Source of the DNA: JBBPYC01 sp038200275
GTDB taxonomy: Bacteria > Pseudomonadota > Gammaproteobacteria > Burkholderiales > Burkholderiaceae_C
Direction: 5' to 3'
Length of the DNA stretch: 64,000 nt
Assembly: GCA_038200275.1 (NCBI GenBank)
Contig: JBBPYC010000052.1
Location: forward strand, 1-64,000
Below the pieces are notes generated by a model. The model saw only the letters and a list, made by a program, of their open reading frames with translations, ran no database searches and had not been told where the DNA came from. Shown here piece by piece: positions 16,152-24,656 of the stretch. Position numbers and translations under genes: made by a program. Each line of letters starts with the position of its first letter. Position 1 is the first letter of the stretch.

Positions 16152-16730
16152 ATGCGGTTTGCACTTTGGTTGATCGGGCTGTTCGCGATGGCCACCGCGC
16201 TGGCGCTGTTCGCGGGCAGCGATCCCGGCACCGTCACCGTGTTCTGGCCGCCATACCGGATCGATCTGTCGTTGAATCTGACGCTGGCGCTGCTGCTCAT
16301 CGGGTTCGTGTTGCTGTACCTTGCGCTGCGCGCGGTGTCCAAGCTGTTCGCGTTGCCACGGCAAGCCGAACAGTGGCGCGTGCAGCACCGCGCCCGCGCG
16401 CAGCACGCCGCTTTGCTCGACGCCTGGGGACAGTTGCATGCAAATCAGCCTGGGCGTGCAGCAGCCATGGCCCAGACGGTGCTCGCGCAACTCGCGGCTG
16501 CGTCGTCGCCGTCCGGGCATGTTGCCGACGTTGAGGAAGTGGCCCGCCAGCAGGCTCGATTGCGCACGGTCGCGCACTGGCTGCTTGCAATGAGCGCGCA
16601 TGCCAGCGGCGACCGGGCTGAGCGGGACCAGCAACTGGCAGCCGCGCTGACCGCGTCCGATGCCAGTGGCGCCAGCGCTTGGCGCGATGCGGTGTTGCTG
16701 CAGAAGACTGGCTGGGCAATCCACGGATAG
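16152..16730 (+). CDS. hemY: HemY, N-terminal half only (truncated)
   Basis: HemY is an inner-membrane TPR protein encoded after hemX; normal length is near 400 residues. Here the frame stops after 192. What remains is the HemY_N region: MRFALWLIGLFAMATALALF as helix one, F-W-P-P-Y-R-I-D-L-S, a second helix (LTLALLLIGFVLLYLALRAV), then the helical stretch RQAEQWRVQHRARAQHAALL and AAMAQTVLAQL. It ends at WRDAVLLQKTGWAIHG, exactly where the TPR half should start. The DNA beyond still carries HemY-like fragments in other frames. The product is probably non-functional. Confidence 0.8.
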   Translation: MRFALWLIGLFAMATALALFAGSDPGTVTVFWPPYRIDLSLNLTLALLLIGFVLLYLALRAVSKLFALPRQAEQWRVQHRARAQHAALLDAWGQLHANQPGRAAAMAQTVLAQLAAASSPSGHVADVEEVARQQARLRTVAHWLLAMSAHASGDRAERDQQLAAALTASDASGASAWRDAVLLQKTGWAIHG

Positions 16731-17395
16731 TTGGTGGTCCGCGATGGCGCTTACGGCCTGCTGCGGCTGCAATCGTTGGAAAAAAGCCGTTGATCAATCG
16801 GCCGATTCAACGCCGCTGGGAATGCCCCGCACCGGGCGGACGCAATTGCCACCTGTGCGCCGCCCGGCTTCGCCGCGCGCTCGTGGCATCTGCATGCTGT
16901 GGCTGCCTGGCCGACGGGTTCACCGCAAACGCACCCTGGGTTGCCCGCCGCTTGCAGGGTTCGGCCTGATCTCGGACACTTCACAAAGGGATGACCGACG
17001 GCTTGGCGCAGACCGGCATCTGCTGCTGTCCTTGAATGGGCTGTTCGGAGTCCTGCCTGGGATGCCGTGGACGGGACCGAGCGCGTTCGGGCCCGCCATC
17101 GGCGGGCCAAGCGCAGGCTGTGGGGTCGGGCGATCACAATGCGATCGTTCGCCGATGGCAGGGGCCCAGCTTGGCGGTACCGGCCTGCTTCAGCGCCAGT
17201 CGTCGCTGGCTGGTCACTGCACAAGCGCTTGTTGGATGCGGACGTGATTGCTGCGCGCCTTCACGGTCGACGGGCATGGGGAGAGGCGCAAAGCGAAGCG
17301 ATACGTGCTCACCGTGCGTCTGCCGCTTGGACGTCGGCACTTCGACCACCGCGGAGCGCGCCGTTCGGCTGAAGCGGCCCCGCCTTATGAAAACG
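16731..17395 (+). pseudogene. Frameshifted remnant of the C-terminal half of hemY
   Basis: No frame is open across this stretch, but pieces in different frames line up in order with HemY. AWDAVDGTERVRARHRRAKR (17055-17114) matches the usual R-A-W-x-A-L-D-x-x-E-R segment. GSGDHNAIVRRWQGP (about 17123-17167, another frame) matches G-G-D-x-x-x-x-R-x-W-L-x-P. AWRYRPASAP... (from 17169) matches the following V-W-x-x-R. AKRYVLTVRLPLG (about 17290) recalls the final W-G-K-A-x-x-Y-L. Several indels would be needed to restore the frame. The assignment is from pattern memory, not an alignment. The normal downstream neighbour, ppa, is also absent. Confidence 0.6.
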
Positions 17396-17440
17396 GCGGC
17401 CGTGGCCCATCGCGGGCCTCGGCCGCCGTAATCGCTGCAA

Positions 17441-20400
17441 CTACTGCTGCGGCAGCTTCAGCTCGGGCAGCGCCTTGCGGGTTTCGACCATTACCAGCGC
17501 GCTGTCGTCGGGCGCTGTCATCGGTGCACGCTCCCGCGGCACACGCGGTGGAATGGGCTCGGCAGCAGTCGTCTGCTGTACCGATCGGACCCGGTCGGCG
17601 TCCGATTGAACCCACTGGAGACCGGCGCCTTCCGCCACATTTGCAAGCTGGTCGACCGGCAGCGCGAATGCCTGCGCTTTCGGCAACGCAGTCGAGCCAA
17701 CGTTCGCTGTCGCACCGTTCGGTGCAGCCGCGGCGTCCTTGACCACCATTTCCGAGTCGTGCAGATTCGACGACGCAACGGTCGAGACTTCTGCTGCCGA
17801 AATCAGCAAACTGGGTGTCTCTCCAGGGGCCGGCTGCGTCGATGGATAAATTGAATCCATTACCCCAGCGACGTCCATGGCCCCGCGCGTCTGCTGCGGT
17901 CGTTCGACCGATTCGTCCCCTGACGTGTCGACAGACGACGCACTGGATGCGCTGCTGCTGGTGGCCGCCGATCGGTCACCGCGCGGGCGCCGGTCTCGGC
18001 CGGACCGCTCGGTGTTGCGTCGACTGCGCTGCGGCTCGGACGCGGTGTCGTTGGCCGCTCCTTCTGCATCGTCGGAGCCTGCTGCGCGGCCGACTGGCTG
18101 ACGCTCGCCGGGATCGCTCGCAGCGGTTGCGAGGTCGCTGGACTGCATGCTGGGGCGGATCGTTGCAGAGGCATCGTTATTGCCCTGGCCCGGCATCCCG
18201 GCTCGATCCGTGTCGGGCATTGCGTACGCGGCATCGACGCCCTCGGTGCGCTCGTTGCCCATGGCGTCACGACCGCGATCGTCCGGTTCGGTGCGCTCCG
18301 GACGGTCACCACGCTCACCACGGCGCGCGCCGCCGCGGCCGCCGCGTTCGCGCCGTGGCCGACTCGTGCCTTCAGGCCGAGCTTCGCCGACGTTGTCATC
18401 GAACGTTTCGGCCGCCACAGTGCCATTGAGTATCGTCGGCGCCTCGGCCGCGCCGTCGGTGGGCGCTGGATCGAACGCGGCGCTTTCCGCGCGTTGGGCG
18501 TTGCCGCCATTGCGCCCACCACGGCGCTGCTCGCCATTGCGGGAGCCGCGTGCCGCGTCGCCGTTGCGGTCTGCGCGGTTGGACGAATCGTGCGCGTTTT
18601 CTTCTGCCTCGGTGCCGCCTGACGGGCGGAGCGTGCGGGCGTCGTTGCTCATGCGCGACTCATCACGGCTCCCGTCGGCTGCGCCTCGTGGCGACTGTCC
18701 GGATGATGGGGTGCCGCCACTGTCGGTTGCCTCGCCGCGGTTGCGGTTGCGGCCACTGCCACCGCGGCGATTGCGTTCGCCGCGACCATCGCTGCTGCCG
18801 CCTGGGCTGCCTTCACCACCACGACTCTCGCTGCCACGGCGGGTCGGCCGCTCGTCGCGGCGGTCTTGCGGTCGCCGCGGCGCAGCAGCATCACCTGTCC
18901 CAGCTGGCGGCTGGGTCGGGGCTTCGGTCGGCGCCGGTGCAGGCGCACCGAACACCCGCTTCAACCACCCGACCACGCTGTGTTCCGCCGCCATCAGGGC
19001 AGCGGCAGCGGTGGCAGCAGCGCTTGATGGCTCGGCGCCGGTGTTCGCGCTGGCCGGCGCGGGTTCCGCAGGCGCCGGTGCAGCGGCCACTGCTTCTTCA
19101 GCACCACGGCGCGGTGCGCGTGGCTGCGGCGGCGGCACCGGTGCGTCAGGCAGCACCCCTTTGATCAATGGTGTCTGCTTGTTGGTCGGTTCTTGAGAGC
19201 GGCGGGTGACCGAGGTTGCATCGTCGGGCTCGTCGGCGAGCTGGTAGCTGGCCTGCAGCTGGTCAAGGCGCGGGTCGTCGTGCTTCAGGCGCTCGAGCCG
19301 ATAGTTCGGCGTCTCCAGCGACTTGTTCGGCACCATCAGGATGTTGATGCGCTGCTTGTATTCGATCTTGGTGATCTCGGTGCGCTTCTCGTTCAGCAGG
19401 AACGAAGCCACATCGACCGGCACCTGGCACATGACCGACGCCGTGTTGTCCTTCAGCGACTCTTCCTGGATGATGCGCAGGATCTGCAGCGCCGAGCTTT
19501 CGGTGTCGCGGATGTGGCCGGAGCCGCCGCAGCGCGGGCAGGGGATCGAGGCGCCTTCGGACAGCGCAGGTTTGAGGCGCTGGCGGCTCATCTCCATCAG
19601 GCCGAACTTGCTGATCGAGCCAAATTGCACGCGGGCACGGTCCTGCCGCAACGCATCGCGCAGGCGGTTTTCCACGTCGCGGCGATTGCGGCTTTCGTCC
19701 ATGTCGATGAAGTCGATCACGATCAGGCCGCCCAGGTCGCGCAGGCGCATCTGGCGCGCGACTTCGTCGGCGGCTTCCAGATTCGTGCGAGTCGCGGTGT
19801 CTTCGATGTCGCCGCCGCGGATCGCGCGTGCCGAGTTCACGTCGACCGAGACGAGTGCCTCTGTGTGGTCAATCACGATCGCGCCACCGGACGGCAGCTG
19901 CACGGTGCGCGCATAGGCCGACTCGATCTGGTGCTCGATCTGGAAACGGGAAAACAGCGGTGCGTCGTCGCGGTAGCGCTTGACCTTGGTCGCGTGCTCG
20001 GGCATCACGTGGCTCATGAACTGGTGCGCCTGCTCATACACGTCGTCCGTGTCGATCAGGATGTCGCCGATGTCATGGTTGAAGTAGTCGCGGATCGCGC
20101 GGATCACGAGGGAGGATTCCTGGTAGATCAGGAATGCGCCCTTGCCACCTTTGCCAGCGCCGTCGATCGCATCCCAGAGCTTCAGCAGGTAGTTCAGGTC
20201 CCACTGCAATTCCGGCGCGCTGCGGCCGATGCCGGCGGTGCGCGCGATGATGCTCATGCCGTCCGGATACTCGAGCTGGTCCATCGCCTCTTTGAGCTCG
20301 GCGCGGTCCTCCCCCTCGATGCGGCGGCTGACGCCGCCGCCGCGTGGATTGTTCGGCATCAGCACCACGTAGCGGCCAGCCAGGCTCACGAACGTGGTCA

Positions 20401-20758
20401 GGGCTGCGCCCTTGTTGCCGCGTTCTTCTTTCTCGACCTGAACCAGCAGTTGCTGGCCTTCCTTGATGACCTCGTTGATGCGAGCAGAGCCGCCGTTGCC
20501 ACCACCGCCGTTGCCGTTGGGCTGGAAGAACTGGCGCGAGATTTCCTTGAACGGCAGAAAGCCGTGGCGGTCTTCGCCGTAGTCGACGAAACAGGCTTCG
20601 AGCGACGGCTCGACCCGGGTCACCACCGCCTGGTAGATGTTTCCCTTGCGCTGTTCGCGCCCTTCGATCTCGATTTCATAGTCGAGCAGTTTTTGCCCGT
20701 CGACGATGGCCAACCGGCGTTCTTCGGCCTGGGTCGCGTTGATCAGCATCCGTTTCAT
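17441..20758 (-). CDS. rne: Ribonuclease E
   Basis: RNase E starts mRNA decay and matures rRNA and tRNA. The 1105-residue protein has an S1 RNA-binding domain near the N-terminus (GNIYQAVVTRVEPSLEACFVDYG), 5'-sensor and DNase-I-like domains with catalytic Asp306 (VDVNSA) and Asp349 (VIDFIDMDE), and the Zn-link Cys407/Cys410 (CPRCGGSG) that builds the tetramer. From about 510 on it is disordered: Ala/Pro-rich, then long Arg/Gly/Asn-rich stretches, then an acidic/Arg mix. That is the scaffold for degradosome partners and RNA. The start MKRMLINATQ is standard. Convergent with the hemY remnant. Confidence 0.97.
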   Translation of the reverse strand: MKRMLINATQAEERRLAIVDGQKLLDYEIEIEGREQRKGNIYQAVVTRVEPSLEACFVDYGEDRHGFLPFKEISRQFFQPNGNGGGGNGGSARINEVIKEGQQLLVQVEKEERGNKGAALTTFVSLAGRYVVLMPNNPRGGGVSRRIEGEDRAELKEAMDQLEYPDGMSIIARTAGIGRSAPELQWDLNYLLKLWDAIDGAGKGGKGAFLIYQESSLVIRAIRDYFNHDIGDILIDTDDVYEQAHQFMSHVMPEHATKVKRYRDDAPLFSRFQIEHQIESAYARTVQLPSGGAIVIDHTEALVSVDVNSARAIRGGDIEDTATRTNLEAADEVARQMRLRDLGGLIVIDFIDMDESRNRRDVENRLRDALRQDRARVQFGSISKFGLMEMSRQRLKPALSEGASIPCPRCGGSGHIRDTESSALQILRIIQEESLKDNTASVMCQVPVDVASFLLNEKRTEITKIEYKQRINILMVPNKSLETPNYRLERLKHDDPRLDQLQASYQLADEPDDATSVTRRSQEPTNKQTPLIKGVLPDAPVPPPQPRAPRRGAEEAVAAAPAPAEPAPASANTGAEPSSAAATAAAALMAAEHSVVGWLKRVFGAPAPAPTEAPTQPPAGTGDAAAPRRPQDRRDERPTRRGSESRGGEGSPGGSSDGRGERNRRGGSGRNRNRGEATDSGGTPSSGQSPRGAADGSRDESRMSNDARTLRPSGGTEAEENAHDSSNRADRNGDAARGSRNGEQRRGGRNGGNAQRAESAAFDPAPTDGAAEAPTILNGTVAAETFDDNVGEARPEGTSRPRRERGGRGGARRGERGDRPERTEPDDRGRDAMGNERTEGVDAAYAMPDTDRAGMPGQGNNDASATIRPSMQSSDLATAASDPGERQPVGRAAGSDDAEGAANDTASEPQRSRRNTERSGRDRRPRGDRSAATSSSASSASSVDTSGDESVERPQQTRGAMDVAGVMDSIYPSTQPAPGETPSLLISAAEVSTVASSNLHDSEMVVKDAAAAPNGATANVGSTALPKAQAFALPVDQLANVAEGAGLQWVQSDADRVRSVQQTTAAEPIPPRVPRERAPMTAPDDSALVMVETRKALPELKLPQQ

Positions 20759-21504
20759 GGAGTGCGTACCTCTTCATTCTGTTCAAAAGACAAACCGGCT
20801 CGCTGCTGGGCAGCAAGCCAACGATGCCTTCGGACCGAGGCTTTGAAACGGACGCCTTTGCCAGCGCGCTTACTCAGCGGCCAGCGACGAAAGAACGACG
20901 ATGCGAAAGGAAAGAAACGTTTGCCGACCTGCGGCTCAACCGTGCGAGGTGCGTTGCGCAGCCGATTCAGGCCTGCGAAAGCACGTCACGGCAGCTGAGC
21001 CTGGGAAGGTCAAAGCGCATGATTCGGTTGGTTGCCGAGGCGGCTGCACGATTTCGGCAGACGATGCATTCGGACCAAACGCGACACCTCTTGGTGACCG
21101 AAATGCTTGAGCAACGGTCTTGCCGTGCTGTCGCAACGATTCGTCGAACGCCATTTGGGCGGGCGCACTGGTCACCATGGTCTGTGCGCCGAGTCTTGGT
21201 TGCCGAGATCGATCTGCAGGCAACCAGGGACAGCGGCATTTCTTGTTGCAAGGATTCTTTTGTACGAAAGCCGAAAATTCTTGTTTCAAAGATCGGCCCG
21301 GTTTCCTTGGGCTCACCACGAGCTGCAGAGGGGGACGTGGCGCATAAAGGCACCAGCGTTTATCGGCGCAAGCAGGGGAGCAAAGGCGGCATCGACCTTC
21401 CAGTGCGGCTTTTTCTCACATGCTCTAATTCGTGATTGTTGTTTGCCAAATTTGAATAAAGCAAATCGAATCAAGCGCTTGAGCATCGAAGCCGGACCGG
21501 AAAA
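20759..21504. other. Long spacer between divergent rne and rluC; likely rne 5' leader
   Basis: These 746 bases hold no gene I can support. Several frames are open by chance but their products have no recognisable motif. RNase E mRNAs in many proteobacteria have long 5' leaders through which the enzyme controls its own level, and this region would serve that role on the minus strand. The rluC-proximal part (about 21410-21500) is markedly AT-richer (CCAAATTTGAATAAAGCAAA), a likely promoter zone for one or both genes, but no clear -35/-10 pair stands out. Confidence 0.5.
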
Positions 21505-22494
21505 ATGATTATAGGCGTGAACCCGAAAGACGCTGCTCCGAGCGTTTTGCACGTCGATGTCGATGAAGAATCGGCGGGTCAGCGGCTCGACAATTACTTG
21601 TTGCGGCAGTTGAAGGGCGTGCCCAAGACGCTGGTCTACCGGATCATCCGCAGCGGCGAGGTTCGCGTGAACAAGGGTCGCGCCAGCGCCGATACCCGCG
21701 TGCAGGCCGGCGACTCGATCCGGCTGCCGCCGCTGCGTCGGCCGTTGCCGTGGGCCGGCTCGTCCGCAGGCGTGGCTGCCGCACCGCCGCGTGCCTTTAA
21801 CGTGCTGTTCGAGGACGATCACCTGATCGCACTCGACAAGCCAGCCGGCGTTGCCGTGCATGGCGGCAGCGGTGTGCAATTCGGCGTGATCGAGCAATTG
21901 CGCGCGGCCCGGCCGGAGGCGCGGTTTCTGGAACTGGTACACCGGCTGGACAGGGAAACGTCGGGCGTGCTGCTGGTCGCAAAAAAGCGCAGTGCGTTGA
22001 CGCGGGTGCAGGCGCAGTTTCGCGACCGCGCCACGGCAAAGACTTATCTGGCGCTCGTGCTCGGCGACTGGCCCGCGAACCGCAAGGTGCTTGACCAGCC
22101 GCTGCACAAGTTCACCCGGCCCGACGGTGAGCGGCGTGTGCGTGTGGTGGACGCGCTGGACCCGGACGGCATGCGCGCGGTCACGCTGGTCAAGCTGGCC
22201 GCGCGGGTATCGGGTTTCAGCCTGCTCGAGGTGACGATCAAGACCGGCCGCACGCACCAAATCCGCGTGCACCTTGCGAGTGCCGGGCATGGCATTGCGG
22301 GCGACGACAAGTACGGTGACTTCGAGCGCAACAAGTCACTGCAAAAGGACGGGCTCAAGCGCATGTTTTTGCATGCCTGGCGGCTCGGCTTTGCGCATCC
22401 GGCGACCGAGGCGCCGCTGCAACTGCAGGCCGAACTTCCAGCGGAGCTGAGCGATTGGCTCAAGCGCATTGCGCCGACTCGGCCGCAGGTTTAA
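21505..22494 (+). CDS. rluC: 23S rRNA pseudouridine synthase RluC
   Basis: RluC converts uridines 955, 2504 and 2580 of 23S rRNA (E. coli numbering) to pseudouridine. The 329-residue protein has an N-terminal S4 RNA-binding domain (AGQRLDNYLLRQLKGVPKTL, RVNKGRAS) and the RsuA/RluA catalytic domain with nucleophile Asp149 in HRLDRETSG, plus KTGRTHQIRVHLASAGHGIAGD. Its position head-to-head with rne is the standard one for rluC in gammaproteobacteria and betaproteobacteria, which is why I prefer RluC over RluD. Confidence 0.94.
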   Translation: MIIGVNPKDAAPSVLHVDVDEESAGQRLDNYLLRQLKGVPKTLVYRIIRSGEVRVNKGRASADTRVQAGDSIRLPPLRRPLPWAGSSAGVAAAPPRAFNVLFEDDHLIALDKPAGVAVHGGSGVQFGVIEQLRAARPEARFLELVHRLDRETSGVLLVAKKRSALTRVQAQFRDRATAKTYLALVLGDWPANRKVLDQPLHKFTRPDGERRVRVVDALDPDGMRAVTLVKLAARVSGFSLLEVTIKTGRTHQIRVHLASAGHGIAGDDKYGDFERNKSLQKDGLKRMFLHAWRLGFAHPATEAPLQLQAELPAELSDWLKRIAPTRPQV

Positions 22495-22518
22495 ATCGGT
22501 TGCGCAATACTGAAAGCC

Positions 22519-23187
22519 ATGACCTCGACTCCTGCCGCGCATCGTTTTGATCTGATCGTCTTCGACTGGGACGGAACCTTGTTCGACTCGACCCGAATCA
22601 TCACGCGTTGCATCCAGGAGGCGGTGCGCGACGTCGGCGGCACCGTGCCGGACGATCACAGCGCTTCGTTCGTGATCGGACTGGGGTTGTCGCAGGCGCT
22701 TGCGCACGCGGCGCCGGACGTGCCGAAGGAAAAATGGCCATTGCTTGGTGAACGCTATCGCCATCACTATGTTCAGCGCCAGCACGACATCGCGCTGTTC
22801 GACGGTGTGCTCGAGATGCTGGCTGCGCTGAAAGCGCAGCAGCGGCTGCTGGCAGTCGCAACTGGCAAGAGTCGGCGCGGGCTGGATGAGGCGCTGTCCG
22901 CGGTCGAGTTGTCCGGCTTGTTCGATGCGTCGCGCACCGCAGACGAGACCGCCGGCAAGCCCGATCCGCGCATGCTGCATGAGTTGATGGATCAACTGCA
23001 CACCGAGCCTGCACGCACATTGATGATCGGTGACACCACGCACGATTTGCAGCTTGCGCTGAACGCGGGTTGCCCGAGCCTCGGCGTAGCCTGGGGCGCG
23101 CACGAGCCGCCGGGCCTCTACGCATGCAAGCCGCTGGTTGTGCTGCACAGCGTGCGCGAACTGCACGACTGGTTGCTGCTGCCATGA
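22519..23187 (+). CDS. HAD-family hydrolase (phosphoglycolate phosphatase-like)
   Basis: This 222-residue protein begins VFDWDGTLFDS, with nucleophile Asp16 and acid Asp18. It has motif II in LAVATGKSRRGLDEAL, a motif III Lys in GKPDPRMLHELM, and motif IV in MIGDTTHDLQLALNAG. The helical cap between motifs I and II makes it a subclass I HAD like Gph and YjjG-type phosphatases. Substrate cannot be told from sequence. It follows rluC by 24 bases and overlaps the Rieske gene (ATGA), so the four genes rluC-HAD-Rieske-sppA read as one operon. Confidence 0.9.
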   Translation: MTSTPAAHRFDLIVFDWDGTLFDSTRIITRCIQEAVRDVGGTVPDDHSASFVIGLGLSQALAHAAPDVPKEKWPLLGERYRHHYVQRQHDIALFDGVLEMLAALKAQQRLLAVATGKSRRGLDEALSAVELSGLFDASRTADETAGKPDPRMLHELMDQLHTEPARTLMIGDTTHDLQLALNAGCPSLGVAWGAHEPPGLYACKPLVVLHSVRELHDWLLLP

Positions 23188-23555
23188 CCGAGGCGGTAAT
23201 CCATCCGCTTTGCCGCTCGGACGAGTTGGTCGACGGCGGCTCCGCGGTGCCGTTCGACGTGACCTACCGCGGCCAGACTTGTCGCGCGTTCGCGATTCGC
23301 TACCAAGGCGCTGTTCATGCCTATCTGAACCGTTGCACCCACGTTGCGATGGAGCTGGACTGGCAGCCGAACCGGTTTTTCGACGAGACCGGGCAGTGGC
23401 TGATCTGCGCCTCACATGGTGCAACCTATCGGCCCGACAACGGCGCCTGTGCTGGTGGGCCGTGCCGCGGTCCGTTGGTCACCATTGCCTTAAGCGAGGC
23501 TGGCGGCGTGGTGCGCTGGCATACTGCGTACGACTTGCGTGCGGTCGCTTTTTGA
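23184..23555 (+). CDS. Rieske [2Fe-2S] domain protein
   Basis: This single-domain protein of 123 residues has both cluster motifs: Cys51-x-His53 (NRCTHVAMELDW) and Cys75-x-x-His78 (ICASHGATY), followed by P-C-R-G-P-L near the end. It resembles soluble Rieske ferredoxins rather than the cytochrome bc1 subunit, as there is no membrane anchor. Electron partner is unknown. ATG 23184 overlaps the HAD stop; a longer frame upstream is just the HAD gene in another phase. This gene is conserved between gph-like and sppA genes in Burkholderiales. Confidence 0.92.
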   Translation: MTEAVIHPLCRSDELVDGGSAVPFDVTYRGQTCRAFAIRYQGAVHAYLNRCTHVAMELDWQPNRFFDETGQWLICASHGATYRPDNGACAGGPCRGPLVTIALSEAGGVVRWHTAYDLRAVAF

Positions 23556-23595
23556 GCCCGCTCGCGTCATCCCATTTCACACCGAGCGTCAACCC

Positions 23596-24636
23596 ATGAC
23601 CGATTCCTACGGGCCGCGCGGCTCGGGCCCCGACCCGTATGCGTCCGCACCGATGAGCGCGGGCGAGCAGGACCGGATTGCAGCGGCACGAGACGACGCA
23701 GCGCGGCCGACCGGCTGGGAGCGCCAGACGCTGGAGCGGCTTGCATTCGAGGCGCTGGCCGAACAGCGTTCAACGCGGCGCTGGCGCATATTCACGCGGC
23801 TTTTGTGGTTGTTGTTGATTGTGGCGCTCGCTTGGTGGTTGTTCTTCCGCTCCGTGCCTGGCGGCGCAGTGAAACCGTCCGTGCATACGGCAGTGGTTGA
23901 GATTCGCGGTGAGATTGGCGCGGAAGGCAACGCCAGCGCCGAGCACATCAACGCTGCGATGAAAAGCGCGCTGGAAGACAGCGGCTCAAAGGCGCTCGTG
24001 CTGCTGATCAACTCGCCCGGCGGCAGCCCGGTGCAGGCCGGCATGATCAACGACGAGATCCGCCGGCTGCGCGCGCGCCATGCCAAACCCATCTATGCGG
24101 TGGTGGAAGAAAGCTGCGCCTCAGCCGCCTACTACATCGCTGCGGCCACCGACAAGATCTATGTGAACAAAGCCAGCATCGTCGGCAGCATCGGTGTGCT
24201 GATCGACGGTTTCGGTTTCGTCGGACTGATGGACAAGCTGGGCATCGAGCGTCGGCTGCTGACGGCGGGCACGAACAAAGGCTTTCTCGATCCGTTCTCG
24301 CCGCAGTCCGATGCCCAGCGCGCCCATGCACAGCAGATGATCGACTTGGTGCACCAGCAGTTCATCGACATCGTGAAGGTCGGCCGCGGAGACCGCCTGA
24401 AAGAAACGCCGGAAATGTTCAGCGGGCTGTTCTGGATTGGCCAACGCGCAATCGATCTGGGCCTAGCCGACCAGCTCGGCAGTGTCGACTTCGTTGCGCG
24501 CGACGTCGTCAAAGCCGAGGAGCTGGTTGACTACACGCAGCATGAGGGCATGTTCGAGCGCGTCATCAAGCGCTTCGGCATGGCGGTGGGCGAGGGCAGC
24601 GCGCGCGTGCTGCGCGAGGCGCCAGCGCTCCGCTGA
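23596..24636 (+). CDS. sppA: Signal peptide peptidase SppA-like S49 protease
   Basis: This inner-membrane serine protease cleaves leftover signal peptides. The 346-residue protein has a cytoplasmic, charged N-terminal part, one membrane helix at about 66-84 (WLLLIVALAWWLFF), and an S49 domain with INSPGGSPVQAGMINDEI, nucleophile Ser176 in CASAAYY and the general-base Lys228 in TAGTNKGF. The 52-residue spacing between Ser and Lys is that of short, single-domain SppA (Bacillus type), not the 618-residue E. coli form. ATG 23596 starts 40 bases after the Rieske gene. Confidence 0.94.
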   Translation: MTDSYGPRGSGPDPYASAPMSAGEQDRIAAARDDAARPTGWERQTLERLAFEALAEQRSTRRWRIFTRLLWLLLIVALAWWLFFRSVPGGAVKPSVHTAVVEIRGEIGAEGNASAEHINAAMKSALEDSGSKALVLLINSPGGSPVQAGMINDEIRRLRARHAKPIYAVVEESCASAAYYIAAATDKIYVNKASIVGSIGVLIDGFGFVGLMDKLGIERRLLTAGTNKGFLDPFSPQSDAQRAHAQQMIDLVHQQFIDIVKVGRGDRLKETPEMFSGLFWIGQRAIDLGLADQLGSVDFVARDVVKAEELVDYTQHEGMFERVIKRFGMAVGEGSARVLREAPALR

Positions 24637-24656
24637 CTGCAATTGGCGCTGCGCCT

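Noticed and set aside
16660..17247. Open frames after the hemY stop as new genes, one with several Cys suggesting a ComF-like zinc finger
   Set aside because: Cys pairs are not in C-x-x-C order and the pieces fit decayed HemY better. Frames are short and without ribosome sites.
18300..19150. Repetitive Gly/Arg codons in rne considered as a possible repeat array or CRISPR
   Set aside because: No regular unit or spacer pattern; it is low-complexity coding sequence of the RNase E tail.
19193..20998. A 601-codon plus-strand frame opposite rne
   Set aside because: Antisense to the conserved RNase E catalytic core. No ribosome site and no recognisable domain.
20824..21435. A 203-codon plus-strand frame in the rne-rluC spacer
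   Set aside because: Composition is unlike coding sequence here, with no ribosome site or motif. Treated as spacer.
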